Assembly (NCBI GenBank): GCA_024235215.1
Contig: JACKMU010000005.1
Span: 124,001-188,000, forward strand
Direction of reading: 5' to 3'
DNA length: 64,000 nt
DNA from: Chromatiaceae bacterium
GTDB taxonomy: Bacteria > Pseudomonadota > Gammaproteobacteria > Chromatiales > Chromatiaceae
Positions 18,591-27,936 of this stretch are shown in pieces; position 1 is the stretch's first letter; every line of letters begins with the position of its first letter. The notes under the pieces were generated by a model. That model ran no database searches. It was given only the letters and a program-made list of their open reading frames with translations, and was not told where the DNA came from. Both the position numbers and the translations under genes were made by a program.

Positions 18591-19874
18591 CTATGCGGCG
18601 GTGAGACTCGCCAGACAGCTTTCCATGATATCCAGCCCTTCGTCGATCAGTTCATTGGAGCCGGTAATAGGCACCAGCACACGGATCGTGTTGCCATACA
18701 TGCCGCAGGAGAGCAGGATCAAACCCCGTTCCGCAGCCGCCACGACCAACGCCTTGGTCAGATCCGGGTCCGGTGTTCGCGCTGAGTCGTTTTTAAACAA
18801 CTCCATGGCCACCATCGACCCGAGCCCGCGCACGTCACCAATACAGCTGAAGCGTTGTGCCATCTGCCGCAGCCGACCTTGAAGACGCTCGCCCAACTCC
18901 AGGCTGCGCTGCAGAATCCTCTCGTCCTCGAACACATCGAGAACGGCGAGCGCCGCGGCACAACCGAGCGGACTCCCGGCATAGGTGCCGCCGAGCCCTC
19001 CCGGACCGACGCTGTCCATGATGTCGGCACGACCCACCACCGCTGAGATCGGAAAACCACCGGCAATGCTCTTGGCGAGTGTCGTCAGATCCGGCACCAC
19101 ACCACTGTGCTCCATCGCAAACACCTTGCCGGTACGGCCGGCGCCCGCCTGCACTTCATCCGCGATCAACAGAATGCCATGCTGATCACAGAGCGCGCGC
19201 AACTGGCGCAGAAACTCATTGGGTGCGACGTAAAACCCGCCCTCGCCCTGAACCGGTTCGATGATGATCGCGGCAACCCGCTCCGGCTCCACATCCGCTT
19301 TGAAAAGTGTCTGCAGTGCAGCCAGAGACTGTTCGCTGCTGATGCCGTGAACCGCTATCGGAAAAGGAACATGGTAGATCTCTGCGGGGAAGGGTCCGAA
19401 TCCAACCTTGTAGGGGGCCACTTTGCCGGTGAGTCCCAGCGTCATCACGGTACGGCCGTGGTAGCCACCATTGAATGCGATAATCGCAGGGCGGCCAGTG
19501 TAGGCACGCGCAATCTTGACCGCATTCTCCACTGCCTCCGCGCCAGTGGTGAGAAACAGCGATTTTTTCGGCGCATCGCCCGGTGCCAACTGGTTGAGCC
19601 GCTCCGCCAACGCAACATACGGCTCATAGGGCATCACCTGGAAACAGGTGTGAGTATAACGCTCCATCTGCGCCTGCACCGCGGCCATCACCTTGGGGTG
19701 GCGGTGCCCGGTATTCAGTACGCCGATGCCACCGGCGAAATCGATATACCGCTTACCTTCGACATCCCAGATCTCCGCATTCTCGGCGTGATCGGCATAG
19801 AGGTTATGCATATTGGCAACTCCCCGGGCCACTGCCTGGTTGCGCCTGTGCAAAAGATCGGAATTTGTTGTCAT
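18591..19874 (-). CDS. gabT: 4-aminobutyrate aminotransferase
   Basis: 427 residues, the normal length for class III aminotransferases. It transfers the amino group of GABA (or 5-aminovalerate) to 2-oxoglutarate, giving succinate semialdehyde and glutamate in the cytoplasm. The PLP-binding lysine is in TTLAKSIAGG at residue 268, the same number as in E. coli GabT. The PLP-contacting Asp lies at 239 in LLIADEVQAGAGRTGK, and the phosphate-binding TTGAEAVENA block lies near 109-118. It follows gabD by about 60 bases on the same strand and shares its presumed promoter. With the dehydrogenase and the regulator at 35067 it forms a GABA shunt likely fed by polyamine or amino-acid breakdown. Confidence 0.93.
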   Translation of the reverse strand: MTTNSDLLHRRNQAVARGVANMHNLYADHAENAEIWDVEGKRYIDFAGGIGVLNTGHRHPKVMAAVQAQMERYTHTCFQVMPYEPYVALAERLNQLAPGDAPKKSLFLTTGAEAVENAVKIARAYTGRPAIIAFNGGYHGRTVMTLGLTGKVAPYKVGFGPFPAEIYHVPFPIAVHGISSEQSLAALQTLFKADVEPERVAAIIIEPVQGEGGFYVAPNEFLRQLRALCDQHGILLIADEVQAGAGRTGKVFAMEHSGVVPDLTTLAKSIAGGFPISAVVGRADIMDSVGPGGLGGTYAGSPLGCAAALAVLDVFEDERILQRSLELGERLQGRLRQMAQRFSCIGDVRGLGSMVAMELFKNDSARTPDPDLTKALVVAAAERGLILLSCGMYGNTIRVLVPITGSNELIDEGLDIMESCLASLTAA

Positions 19875-19934
19875 GATACTGAGCCTTGGTCTGTTAGCTA
19901 GCGGGTGATAATTGAGACGGTCGTGCCGCTGGGG

Positions 19935-21398
19935 TCAGGCACCAATGCCGCCCACACAGAGATATTTGATCTCCAGGTAATCCTCCATTCCATACTTGGA
20001 GCCTTCCCGCCCGATACCCGATGATTTGACTCCGCCAAAAGGGGCAATCTCGGTGGAGATGATCCCTGCATTGATGCCCACCATGCCGTAGTCCAGCGCC
20101 TCAGCGACACGAAAGACCCGTGCCAGGTCGCGGCTGTAGAAGTAGGAGGCAAGTCCGAACTCGGTGTCGTTGGCCATCTGCACTGCCTCCGCCTCATCGG
20201 TAAAGCGGAATAATGGCGCCAGCGGGCCAAACGTCTCCTCCTTCGCCACCGCCATCTCCGGCGCCACGTCGGTCAGCACCGTAGGCTGGAAGAATGTACC
20301 ACCCAGGCTATGCCGGCCACCTCCGGTCACCACCTTGGCCCCCTTGGCCAGCGCGTCAGAAATATGGGCCTCGACCTTCTCCACGGCTGCCTGGTTGATG
20401 AGCGGACCCTGGGCCACCCCGTCCTCCATCCCGTTCCCCACCTTGAGCCGCTGCTCCACCGCCGCTGCGAGTTTGCGGGCAAATTGGTCGTAGACCCCAT
20501 CCTGCACCAGAAATCGGTTGACGCAGACGCAGGTCTGACCACTGTTGCGATATTTCGACGCCAGCGCCCCTTCGACAGCCGCATCGAGATCAGCGTCATC
20601 GAATACGATAAACGGGGCATTGCCGCCCAGTTCAAGCGAGACCTTCTTGATGGTGCTGGCACATTGCTCCATCAATATACGGCCCACTTCGGTGGAGCCG
20701 GTAAAACTGAGTTTGCGTACGATTGGACTCGATGTCATCTCACCCCCGATGGCCCGGGAGTTGCCGGTTACCACGTTCAACACGCCGGCAGGAATCCCGG
20801 CGCGTTCGGCCAGTTCGCACAGCGCTAATGCCGAATAGGGGGTCTCCAACGCCGGCTTGACCACCATGGTACAGCCGGCTGCCAGCGCCGCGCCGGCTTT
20901 ACGGGTAATCATCGCCGCCGGAAAGTTCCAGGGAGTGATCGCCACGCAGACTCCAATCGGCTGCTTGATCACGATGATGCGCTTGTCCGCCTGATGCTGC
21001 GGAATCACGTCACCGTAGATACGCTTGCTCTCCTCGGCAAACCATTCGATGAAAGAGGCTGCATAGGCGATCTCTCCACGCGATTCAGCCAGCGGCTTAC
21101 CCTGTTCACTGGTCATGAGCAGTGCCAGATCCTCCTGATTCGCCATGATCAGGTCGAACCAGGTGCGCATCCTGGTGGAACGCTCCTTGGCAGTCAGAGC
21201 ACGCCAACCCGGCAGTGCCGCCTGGGCCGCCTGCAGCGCCTGACGCGTCTCGTCAGCGCCGCAGTTCGGCACCGTGCCCAGCGTGCTGCCATCGGCCGGA
21301 TTGGTCACCGCTGCGGTTGCGCCACTGTCTGCGTCGATCCAGTTACCATTGATGTAGCAGTGCTGACGAAACAACCGTTGGTCTTTCAATTTCTGCAT
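19935..21398 (-). CDS. gabD: Succinate-semialdehyde dehydrogenase
   Basis: 487 residues of an aldehyde dehydrogenase, closest in motif to GabD/SSADH. It oxidises succinate semialdehyde to succinate with NAD(P). The catalytic Cys is residue 290 in NSGQTCVCVNRF, and the general-base Glu is residue 256 in SLELGGN. The second Cys two positions after the catalytic one is the pair that forms a redox-sensitive disulfide in human SSADH. An ITPWNFP block near 154-160 holds the cofactor-site Asn. It is the first gene of gabD-gabT. An operator-like site lies about 150 bases upstream at 21550-21567. Glutarate semialdehyde could also be a substrate if the upstream amine is cadaverine. Confidence 0.93.
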   Translation of the reverse strand: MQKLKDQRLFRQHCYINGNWIDADSGATAAVTNPADGSTLGTVPNCGADETRQALQAAQAALPGWRALTAKERSTRMRTWFDLIMANQEDLALLMTSEQGKPLAESRGEIAYAASFIEWFAEESKRIYGDVIPQHQADKRIIVIKQPIGVCVAITPWNFPAAMITRKAGAALAAGCTMVVKPALETPYSALALCELAERAGIPAGVLNVVTGNSRAIGGEMTSSPIVRKLSFTGSTEVGRILMEQCASTIKKVSLELGGNAPFIVFDDADLDAAVEGALASKYRNSGQTCVCVNRFLVQDGVYDQFARKLAAAVEQRLKVGNGMEDGVAQGPLINQAAVEKVEAHISDALAKGAKVVTGGGRHSLGGTFFQPTVLTDVAPEMAVAKEETFGPLAPLFRFTDEAEAVQMANDTEFGLASYFYSRDLARVFRVAEALDYGMVGINAGIISTEIAPFGGVKSSGIGREGSKYGMEDYLEIKYLCVGGIGA

Positions 21399-21549
21399 GT
21401 CTGCAAACCCCTAACAATTCGAAGTGGAGGTGCTGCCGCAACCGCTGCCGGAGGAGAACAGCGCAGCAACAGCGCATTGTTCTGGCCGAATTGGCTGGCG
21501 AGGCCAGAGTCAACGATAAAGATACTGTATGGACGGATTAGCTTATCAA

Positions 21550-21567
21550 AGCTTAATATACTAAACA
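21550..21567. promoter_or_regulatory. Operator-like site upstream of gabD (weaker copy)
   Basis: AGCTTAATATACTAAACA matches the site at 21753-21770 at 14 of 18 positions and keeps the right AAAC half, with GCTT in place of GTTT on the left. It lies about 150 bases upstream of the gabD start. On its own it would be unremarkable; its place in the same divergent region gives it weight. Confidence 0.4.
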
Positions 21568-21752
21568 AGATTTTTGTTGCAGTTCAGCCACTGAGAGTTT
21601 ACCGCGCAGTGCCACGCGTGACGCCAGAGAGTCTGAAAATAGCGGAATATCATCCACGTCGATAATGGATATATTGGCTTATTCTAAACTATGTGGCGTT
21701 GCTGAAGGTAGGTTCACCGGCAACTCGCAACCCCGGACTCCTTGACAAGGAT

Positions 21753-21770
21753 AGTTTAATATGTCAAACA
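21753..21770. promoter_or_regulatory. Operator-like site upstream of the decarboxylase gene
   Basis: AGTTTAATATGTCAAACA, an imperfect dyad of GTTT and AAAC halves eight bases apart. A 21-base block containing it (21752-21772) recurs at 35002-35022, before the PuuR-like regulator, with one difference. A TTGACA box lies five bases to its left, so a bound repressor could block a promoter here. Confidence 0.6.
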
Positions 21771-22029
21771 TATCACCATTCCACCCTGTTGGGTTTCGAA
21801 CAATAAACCAATAGGATGCCCGACGGGTCGCGACCGACCCGATGTACACCAGAAAGAGAAAAGCAGAGGGATTGCTTGTCCGCCGGAAAGGGGTACAGGC
21901 ACTTTCCACCTGTAAAGCTGTTAATCCAGGGCCACGGACTCCGGACTGCACCGTGACCAGCACGCCATTCCGGGAGCTCAACCCGGCTGTGGGCCATTCC
22001 GACAACTAACTAAAGCGTGAGGAGTGCCG

Positions 22030-24945
22030 ATGTCTGATTTACCTGTTGGAAAGACCAGCGCCGCCGAATATGCGGCTCTCAACCTGTACCACAGGATCTC
22101 CTACCTGCGTTCCGATACCTGGATCCGGCTCAGCCGCCTCATCGGTCGGCTGAGTGAAAAGCAGGCAGTGGGCAGCGACACGGCGTCGACCCTCGCCGAT
22201 ACCAGGACGGCAATGGCGACGTTGGAGAACATTGAAGACTACACCGCCTTTCCGTCGAAAGAGGATTTTCGACTGTTGTGGCGTCTGTTGGAAGATCAGG
22301 AATACAACCTGTTGGCACGCGCGGTCAACCGTATCGCGCGTGCGCTCTCAAGCGACGTCTACCGCAATCGGCAGATACAGCTGAGTCGGGGACAGATCGA
22401 CGGCGAGGAGAAGGAGATAGAACAGGAGGTACTGGAACTTCATCTCGACTCCACGATGACCCAGACCCGGCCTTACTTCGAGCTGCTGGTGGTGGATGAC
22501 CTGAGTGCGAAGGAGGAAGCGGTGATCCGCAGCTCCTTCCGCAGCGTCCAGCGATCGGAGGATGAGTTTGTCTACGACGTGATCGTGGTGCCGAGCTTCC
22601 AGGATGCCGTTACCGCCGTACTGATCAACCCCAATATTCAGGCATGCATCCTCCGCTCCGGTTTTCGTTACAAATCGAAGCGTGAGCTGGGCCTTTTTCA
22701 ACGCTACCTTGAGGGAATGAACCCCACCGACATGGAGAACGTCACCTCCACCGACTTGAGTGTGATCCTGGGGAGGGTACTCGCCGAGCTGCGACCAGAG
22801 CTGGACCTCTATCTGATCACCAACATGGCGGTGGAGACCTATGCGGCGCAGGACAACGAGAGCTTCCGGCGTATCTTCTACCGGGAGACCGACTACGTGG
22901 AGCGCCATTTGAATATCATTCGTGGCATCAACCGGCGCTTCGAGACCCCGTTCTTCTCCGCGTTGAAGCGTTACAGCCGCCAGCCGATGGGCGTGTTCCA
23001 TGCAATGCCGATCTCCCGCGCCAAGTCGCTCATGTGCTCGCACTGGATACGCGATATGCTCGAGTTCTACGGACTGAATATCTTCATGGCTGAAACCTCC
23101 GCCACCTCGGGTGGGCTCGACTCCCTGCTGCAGCCCACCGGCCCACTGAAAAAGGCGCAGGAGATGGCAGCCCGGGCTTTTGGAGCACGCAATACCTATT
23201 TCGTCACCAACGGCACCTCGACTGCGAACAAGATCGTGGTGCAGGCGCTGGTCAATCCGGGAGATATCGTGCTGGTCGATCGGGACTGCCACAAATCCCA
23301 CCATTACGGCATGGTACTGGCGGGTGCCGAAGTTGCCTACCTGGACGCCTACCCGCTGCATCAGTACTCCATGTACGGTGGCGTGCCGCTGAAAGAGATC
23401 AAGCGCCTGTTGCTGCAGTACAAGGCCGATGGCCGGTTGCACAAGGTCAAGATGCTGCTGCTCACCAACTGCACCTTCGACGGCATCGTCTACGATGTGG
23501 AGCGGGTGATGGAGGAGTGTCTGGCGATCAAGCCTGACCTGGTCTTTTTGTGGGACGAGGCGTGGTTCGCGTTTGCCGCGTTCAACCCGGTCTACCGTAC
23601 CCGTACGGCGATGTATTGTGCACGTAAACTGCGCCGCAAGTTCCGCGGCGAAGAGTATCGAAACCACTATGCCGCCTATCTGGAACAGACCCGCGCGCTG
23701 GATCCCGACGACATCGACGCCTGGCTCGGTGTTCGCATGATGCCCGATCCGGATCAGGCACGGGTCCGCACCTACGCAACCCATTCAACCCATAAGACAC
23801 TGACGGCACTGCGGCAAGGCTCGATGATTCATATCTACGACCAGGATTTCCGGCAAAAAGTGGAGGCACCATTCCACGAGGCCTACATGACCCACACATC
23901 GACCTCACCCAACTACCAGATTCTCGCCTCGCTGGATCTGGGGCGTCGCCAGGTCGAGCTGGAGGGGTACGAGTTGGTCAACAAACAGGTGGAGACCGCA
24001 CTGGTGCTGCGCGAACAGATCAAGAACCAACCGCTGCTGAGCAAATATTTCGACATCCTGGGCACCGAGGCGCTCATTCCCGAAGAGCATCGCCCCTCGG
24101 GCATCAAGAGTTTCTATGACCCCGAGGCGGGCTGGTGCCGGATGGAGGACGCCTGGATCTATGAGCGTGACGAATTCGTGGTCGACCCGACCCGGGTAAC
24201 CATGTTTCTGGGTAAAACCGGCGTAGACGGCGATACCTTCAAGAACGAGTACCTGATGAATAAGTACGGTATTCAGATCAATAAGACCTCGCGCAACTCG
24301 GTGCTGTTTATGACCAACATCGGCACTTCGCGCAGCTCTATCGCCTATCTTATCGAGGGCCTGCTCGGCATTGCCCGTGAGCTGGAGTGGCAGCGTGAGG
24401 AGAACAGCGCGGCGGAGAACAAGATTCTGCAACGGCGCATCAAGTCGCTCACCCATGACCTGCCCCCACTGCCTGATTTCAGCCGGTTTCACCCCGCCTT
24501 CCACCGCTCGGTATCCGGCAGTACGCCCGAGGGAGATATCCGCACCGCGTACTTCATGGGCCAGAATGACAGCCTGTGCGAACATCTGCGCATCGACAAC
24601 GGGGAGATGCAGCGCCAGATGAAAGAGGGCCGGGTGATGGTCTCCACCACCTTTGTCATCCCCTACCCGCCCGGCTTCCCGATCCTGGTCCCGGGACAGG
24701 TGATCAGCGATGAGATCCTGACCTTCATGCTGGCGCTGGATGTGAAGGAGATTCACGGCTACCGGCCCGTGCTTGGACTATCGGTCTTCTCTGAAAATGC
24801 ACTCAGGGAGGTGAAAAATGCCGAGTCGGTCAGCGAAATCACCGAGATTGTCGAGGAGGAACAGCATAAGAAGGACAAAAACCTGAAGCAAAAACACAAA
24901 TCCAAATCGTCGACAGCTGACGCTGCAAAGCAACCAGACGATTGA
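22030..24945 (+). CDS. Orn/Lys/Arg decarboxylase, fold-type I PLP enzyme (large form)
   Basis: A 971-residue PLP enzyme of the biodegradative ornithine/lysine/arginine decarboxylase family. These convert a basic amino acid to a diamine or agmatine in the cytoplasm. The PLP lysine is residue 589 in HSTHKTLTALRQGS. Other family blocks are TNGTSTANKIV near 395-405, VDRDCHKSHHYG, and WDEAWFAF with the PLP-pairing Asp. The family norm is 710-760 residues; here a ~200-residue N-terminal region and a Lys-rich C-terminal tail (KKDKNLKQKHKSKS) are extra. The ATG at 22030 follows GAGGAG by about six bases; a GTG at 22024 sits too close to that site. Arginine, lysine and ornithine cannot be told apart by eye. 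It leads the cluster continuing with the ATP-grasp and C45 genes. Confidence 0.85.
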   Translation: MSDLPVGKTSAAEYAALNLYHRISYLRSDTWIRLSRLIGRLSEKQAVGSDTASTLADTRTAMATLENIEDYTAFPSKEDFRLLWRLLEDQEYNLLARAVNRIARALSSDVYRNRQIQLSRGQIDGEEKEIEQEVLELHLDSTMTQTRPYFELLVVDDLSAKEEAVIRSSFRSVQRSEDEFVYDVIVVPSFQDAVTAVLINPNIQACILRSGFRYKSKRELGLFQRYLEGMNPTDMENVTSTDLSVILGRVLAELRPELDLYLITNMAVETYAAQDNESFRRIFYRETDYVERHLNIIRGINRRFETPFFSALKRYSRQPMGVFHAMPISRAKSLMCSHWIRDMLEFYGLNIFMAETSATSGGLDSLLQPTGPLKKAQEMAARAFGARNTYFVTNGTSTANKIVVQALVNPGDIVLVDRDCHKSHHYGMVLAGAEVAYLDAYPLHQYSMYGGVPLKEIKRLLLQYKADGRLHKVKMLLLTNCTFDGIVYDVERVMEECLAIKPDLVFLWDEAWFAFAAFNPVYRTRTAMYCARKLRRKFRGEEYRNHYAAYLEQTRALDPDDIDAWLGVRMMPDPDQARVRTYATHSTHKTLTALRQGSMIHIYDQDFRQKVEAPFHEAYMTHTSTSPNYQILASLDLGRRQVELEGYELVNKQVETALVLREQIKNQPLLSKYFDILGTEALIPEEHRPSGIKSFYDPEAGWCRMEDAWIYERDEFVVDPTRVTMFLGKTGVDGDTFKNEYLMNKYGIQINKTSRNSVLFMTNIGTSRSSIAYLIEGLLGIARELEWQREENSAAENKILQRRIKSLTHDLPPLPDFSRFHPAFHRSVSGSTPEGDIRTAYFMGQNDSLCEHLRIDNGEMQRQMKEGRVMVSTTFVIPYPPGFPILVPGQVISDEILTFMLALDVKEIHGYRPVLGLSVFSENALREVKNAESVSEITEIVEEEQHKKDKNLKQKHKSKSSTADAAKQPDD

Positions 24946-25228
24946 AATTACCGGCCATCCGGGTGCGCTGCGGACTGACACGCCTCTCATGTGTGAGCGC
25001 GTGCCGCTACGCCCCGCGAGTACACCATGGTGAATCTGCCGGTCGGAAAGTGGTGGCCAATCGGTGCAGCTGGGCGAGCACGGCGAACGGCACAACAGGC
25101 AGACTATGCATATTTCGACATTCCGGTGGTTGCTGGAAAGCCTCCTGTCAAAACTCGGTATCCGCCGGCAACCCGAGGCAGAGGAGCGCAGTCCGATCCG
25201 CCATCATCAACGCGAGGAGCAATCCACT

Positions 25229-26680
25229 ATGAAAAGAAAATTACAAGGCATTTCCGATATCAGACGTTTTTTTCATCGTAATGAGCGCCCTATCTTCTTT
25301 ATCAGTGCCACCAATTTCAATCTGCTGGGAATCGACGAGTGGGTGAAAAACTTTCACTATATCTGCTATGTCGATTGTTACGACGGTGCGCACCCGAACG
25401 TTTTCGTGCCAACCGAGATCGCCCACCCGGAATTCGAGAGCATAGAGGATATCAACAACTACCTGCTCGAACACAAAGAGGTGATCGACTACATACGCAG
25501 CTTTGGGGATAACCCGGTGGCCGTGTTCCTGATGTTCGATGAGCGGACCGAGGAGCTGTGTCAGGAGTTGGGGATCGAGATATGGTTCCCGCCGGCGAGC
25601 TTGCGCGCGCGTTGCGACAACAAGATGGAGACCGTGCGCATCGGCAACAAAGCCGGCGTGCCGAGCGCCCCCAATGCACTCTCCAAAGTCGATACCTGGG
25701 CCCATCTGCAGCAGATCTGCGACGCGCACAACCTCGGCCACGACGTGGTGATTCAGACTGCTTTCGGTGACTCCGGCCACACCACCTTCTTCATCTCCAG
25801 TGAAGCCGATTGGGACAAATACGCAGATCAGATCACTCCTGATCCCGAGGTGAAGATCATGAAACGTCTCAATTGCCGTGGATCGACCCTCGAAGCCTGT
25901 ACCACCAGTCAGGGGACCATCGTCGGACCGTTGCTGACCGAAGTGGTCGGGGCCAAAGAGCTGACCCCCTACCGGGGAGGCTGGTGCGGCAACGAGATCT
26001 TTCCCGGCGCATTCACCCAGGAGATTCGAGACAAAGCCAGAGAGTATACCTTTCAGTTCGGCGAGCAGTTGCGCAAGGAGGGTTATCGCGGCTACTTCGA
26101 CCTAGACTACCTGATCGATACCGACACCGGAGAGATCTATCTGGGGGAACTCAATCCCCGGGTGACCGGCGCCAGCTCCATGACCAACCATGCCGCTTTC
26201 GCACATGCCGATGCGCCGCTGTTCCTGTTCCATCTGCTGGAGTTCTCCGGTGCCGAGTTCGAGTTCGATGTCGAGGATCTGAATGCCCGCTGGTCGGACC
26301 CCGAGTACATCGACAGTTGGTGTCAGCTGGTGATCAAATACACCGAGGACAATGTCGATATCGTGACCGATGCGCCTCAATCCGGCATCTGGAGGATGGA
26401 CAGCGACGGCAACGTCAAATACAACCGGTTCGACTACCACCGGCGTGCAGTGAGCAACGAACAGGAGGCTTTCTTCCTGCGTATCACCGGCGCGGATGAC
26501 TACCGCTACGAAGGTGCGGATCTCGGGATTCTCATCCTGCGCGGACGCTCCATGACCAACGAGTTTGTGCTCAATCAGCGCGCACGCAACTGGATCAAGG
26601 GGATCACCTCCTACTATCAGGCGAAGCCTATTCCCACCGCGACTCCAGTACCGGAAGCGGGTGCTTTCAAGATTCTGTAA
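25229..26680 (+). CDS. ATP-grasp ligase-like protein
   Basis: A 483-residue protein of the ATP-grasp superfamily, which joins a carboxylate to an amine or other nucleophile through an acyl-phosphate. The central nucleotide-binding part runs from about residue 125 (DNKMETVRIGNKAGVPSAP) through VVIQTAFGDSGHTTFF. The metal-binding C-terminal part has GYFDLDYLIDTDTGEIYLGE and then LNPRVTGASSMTN, close in style to biotin carboxylase. The start chosen has GAGGAG nine bases upstream; an in-frame ATG at 25107 with a weaker AGGCAG site would add 40 residues. It lies 283 bases after the decarboxylase on the same strand. A ligase next to a polyamine-forming enzyme suggests coupling of an amine to an acid, which is inference. 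Confidence 0.75.
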   Translation: MKRKLQGISDIRRFFHRNERPIFFISATNFNLLGIDEWVKNFHYICYVDCYDGAHPNVFVPTEIAHPEFESIEDINNYLLEHKEVIDYIRSFGDNPVAVFLMFDERTEELCQELGIEIWFPPASLRARCDNKMETVRIGNKAGVPSAPNALSKVDTWAHLQQICDAHNLGHDVVIQTAFGDSGHTTFFISSEADWDKYADQITPDPEVKIMKRLNCRGSTLEACTTSQGTIVGPLLTEVVGAKELTPYRGGWCGNEIFPGAFTQEIRDKAREYTFQFGEQLRKEGYRGYFDLDYLIDTDTGEIYLGELNPRVTGASSMTNHAAFAHADAPLFLFHLLEFSGAEFEFDVEDLNARWSDPEYIDSWCQLVIKYTEDNVDIVTDAPQSGIWRMDSDGNVKYNRFDYHRRAVSNEQEAFFLRITGADDYRYEGADLGILILRGRSMTNEFVLNQRARNWIKGITSYYQAKPIPTATPVPEAGAFKIL

Positions 26681-26713
26681 CCGGGAGGCATCACCCTGGT
26701 GCCATCTTCCGCT

Positions 26714-26752
26714 CCGATGGTTGCCTCTGTTCCAAGCAGGGGCAACCATCGG
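26714..26752 (+). terminator. Strong hairpin between the ATP-grasp and C45 genes
   Basis: A 16-bp stem (15 Watson-Crick pairs plus one G-U) with a 7-base loop, left arm 26714-26729, right arm 26737-26752. No T-run follows, so it may be an mRNA-stabilising or partial termination element inside the cluster. Confidence 0.45.
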
Positions 26753-26804
26753 GGTCGGAACCTATCTGCCCCCTCGGCGCGTTATTCTTTCAAGGTAGCT
26801 ACGT

Positions 26805-27803
26805 ATGGAACGAATCATCCAAGCCATCTCGGAGCCGCTGCCCGGGGATAAATGGCAGACGCTGTTTCGGCAACACTGGGCGGCCTACCGGCGCTGGTTC
26901 CTGAGTGAAGGGGCAGCTGCACGTCCGCTCTATCTCAGTTCTTATCGTGCGCTGCAGCAGCACATGCCGGAACTGATACCCACCTATGAAAAGCTTGTGG
27001 AGCTGGCGGGCGGGAGCGATCTGGCCGCCCGGTTCCTGACACTTTACCGCCCACCGGCCTATCTGCGCGGCTGCTCCCAGGCCATCTGGGCCGGACCACC
27101 CGCGCTGTTGATACGCAATTACGACTATAGCCCGCAACTGTTCGAAGGTACCGTGCTACACACTGCCTGGAATGGACGTCTGGTAGTCGGCACTGGCGAC
27201 TGTCTGTGGGGACTGGTGGATGGAATCAACGAGGACGGGCTCGCCATCTCCCTCAGTTTTGGCGGGCGCCGCGTGGTTGGTAGGGGATTCGGCGTACCGC
27301 TGTTGCTACGCTATATTCTGGAGTTCTGTACCACCACCAAAGAGGCGGTTGAGGCGCTCTCGCGTATTCCGACACACATGTCCTACAACCTGACCATCCT
27401 GGATCGCAACGGTATCTATAAAACTGTTTTTATCGCACCCGACCGCCAGCCCGAGATACAGGATATCGCCATCACTACGAACCATCAGCACGAGGTGGAG
27501 TGGCACCAGCATGCCCGTGCAACCGGCACACTCGAACGCGAACAGGCGCTCCGGCAATATATCGAGCGATATGGCAGCGACGCTCACCGAATGATTCGTT
27601 CATTTCTCCGTCCCCCGCTGCACTCCGACGCCTATCGGCGGGGATTCGGCACCCTTTATACCGCAGTGTTCCGCCCGCACAGCCTGGAAATGGAGTATCT
27701 CTGGCCGCATGACTCCTGGCATTTTCCACTGCATCACTTTATCGAAGGGTTCCGCAGCGTGGAGTTTCCGCATGTACCGGATATGTTGGAGTTGCTGCAT
27801 TGA
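26805..27803 (+). CDS. C45 (acyl-CoA:6-APA acyltransferase-like) Ntn-hydrolase proenzyme
   Basis: A 332-residue protein of the C45/AAT family of N-terminal nucleophile hydrolases. These are made as proenzymes, cut just before a cysteine, and then cleave or form amide bonds. The candidate processing site is RGC|SQ at Cys90 (YLRGCSQAIW), followed by the family's RNYDYSP block and by DGINEDGLAISLSFGG near 145-160. The fungal enzyme is cut at an equivalent Gly-Cys bond (Gly102-Cys103). There is no signal peptide, so it is cytoplasmic. AGGTAG lies seven bases before the ATG. It follows the ATP-grasp gene, suggesting that it acts on the amide made there; substrate unknown. Confidence 0.75.
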   Translation: MERIIQAISEPLPGDKWQTLFRQHWAAYRRWFLSEGAAARPLYLSSYRALQQHMPELIPTYEKLVELAGGSDLAARFLTLYRPPAYLRGCSQAIWAGPPALLIRNYDYSPQLFEGTVLHTAWNGRLVVGTGDCLWGLVDGINEDGLAISLSFGGRRVVGRGFGVPLLLRYILEFCTTTKEAVEALSRIPTHMSYNLTILDRNGIYKTVFIAPDRQPEIQDIAITTNHQHEVEWHQHARATGTLEREQALRQYIERYGSDAHRMIRSFLRPPLHSDAYRRGFGTLYTAVFRPHSLEMEYLWPHDSWHFPLHHFIEGFRSVEFPHVPDMLELLH

Positions 27804-27936
27804 ACCTGGAAACTTCAGTAAGACGCAGTGCACCAGACGTTTTCCGCGGCGCATGGCTGCATTGTAACCTATCGGAACTGAATAACTATTCCGACCCTCA
27901 TCCACTAACCCGCATACGCTGGGTTAGGCTGCAGTA

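Larger units (their letters stand above)
21399..22029. other. Divergent control region between gabD and the decarboxylase gene
   Basis: 631 bases without a gene. It holds two operator-like motifs (21550-21567, 21753-21770) and a TTGACA at 21742-21747. It also includes a 260-base leader ahead of the decarboxylase with small hairpins at 21824-21841 (CGGGTCG/CGACCCG, 4-base loop) and 21884-21907 (GGAAAG/CTTTCC). I recognise no known riboswitch. Confidence 0.5.

Noticed and set aside
22348..23784. 478-codon open frame on the minus strand
   Set aside because: Fully opposite the decarboxylase gene, rich in His, Val and Gln, with no ribosome site or recognisable motif; an antisense shadow.
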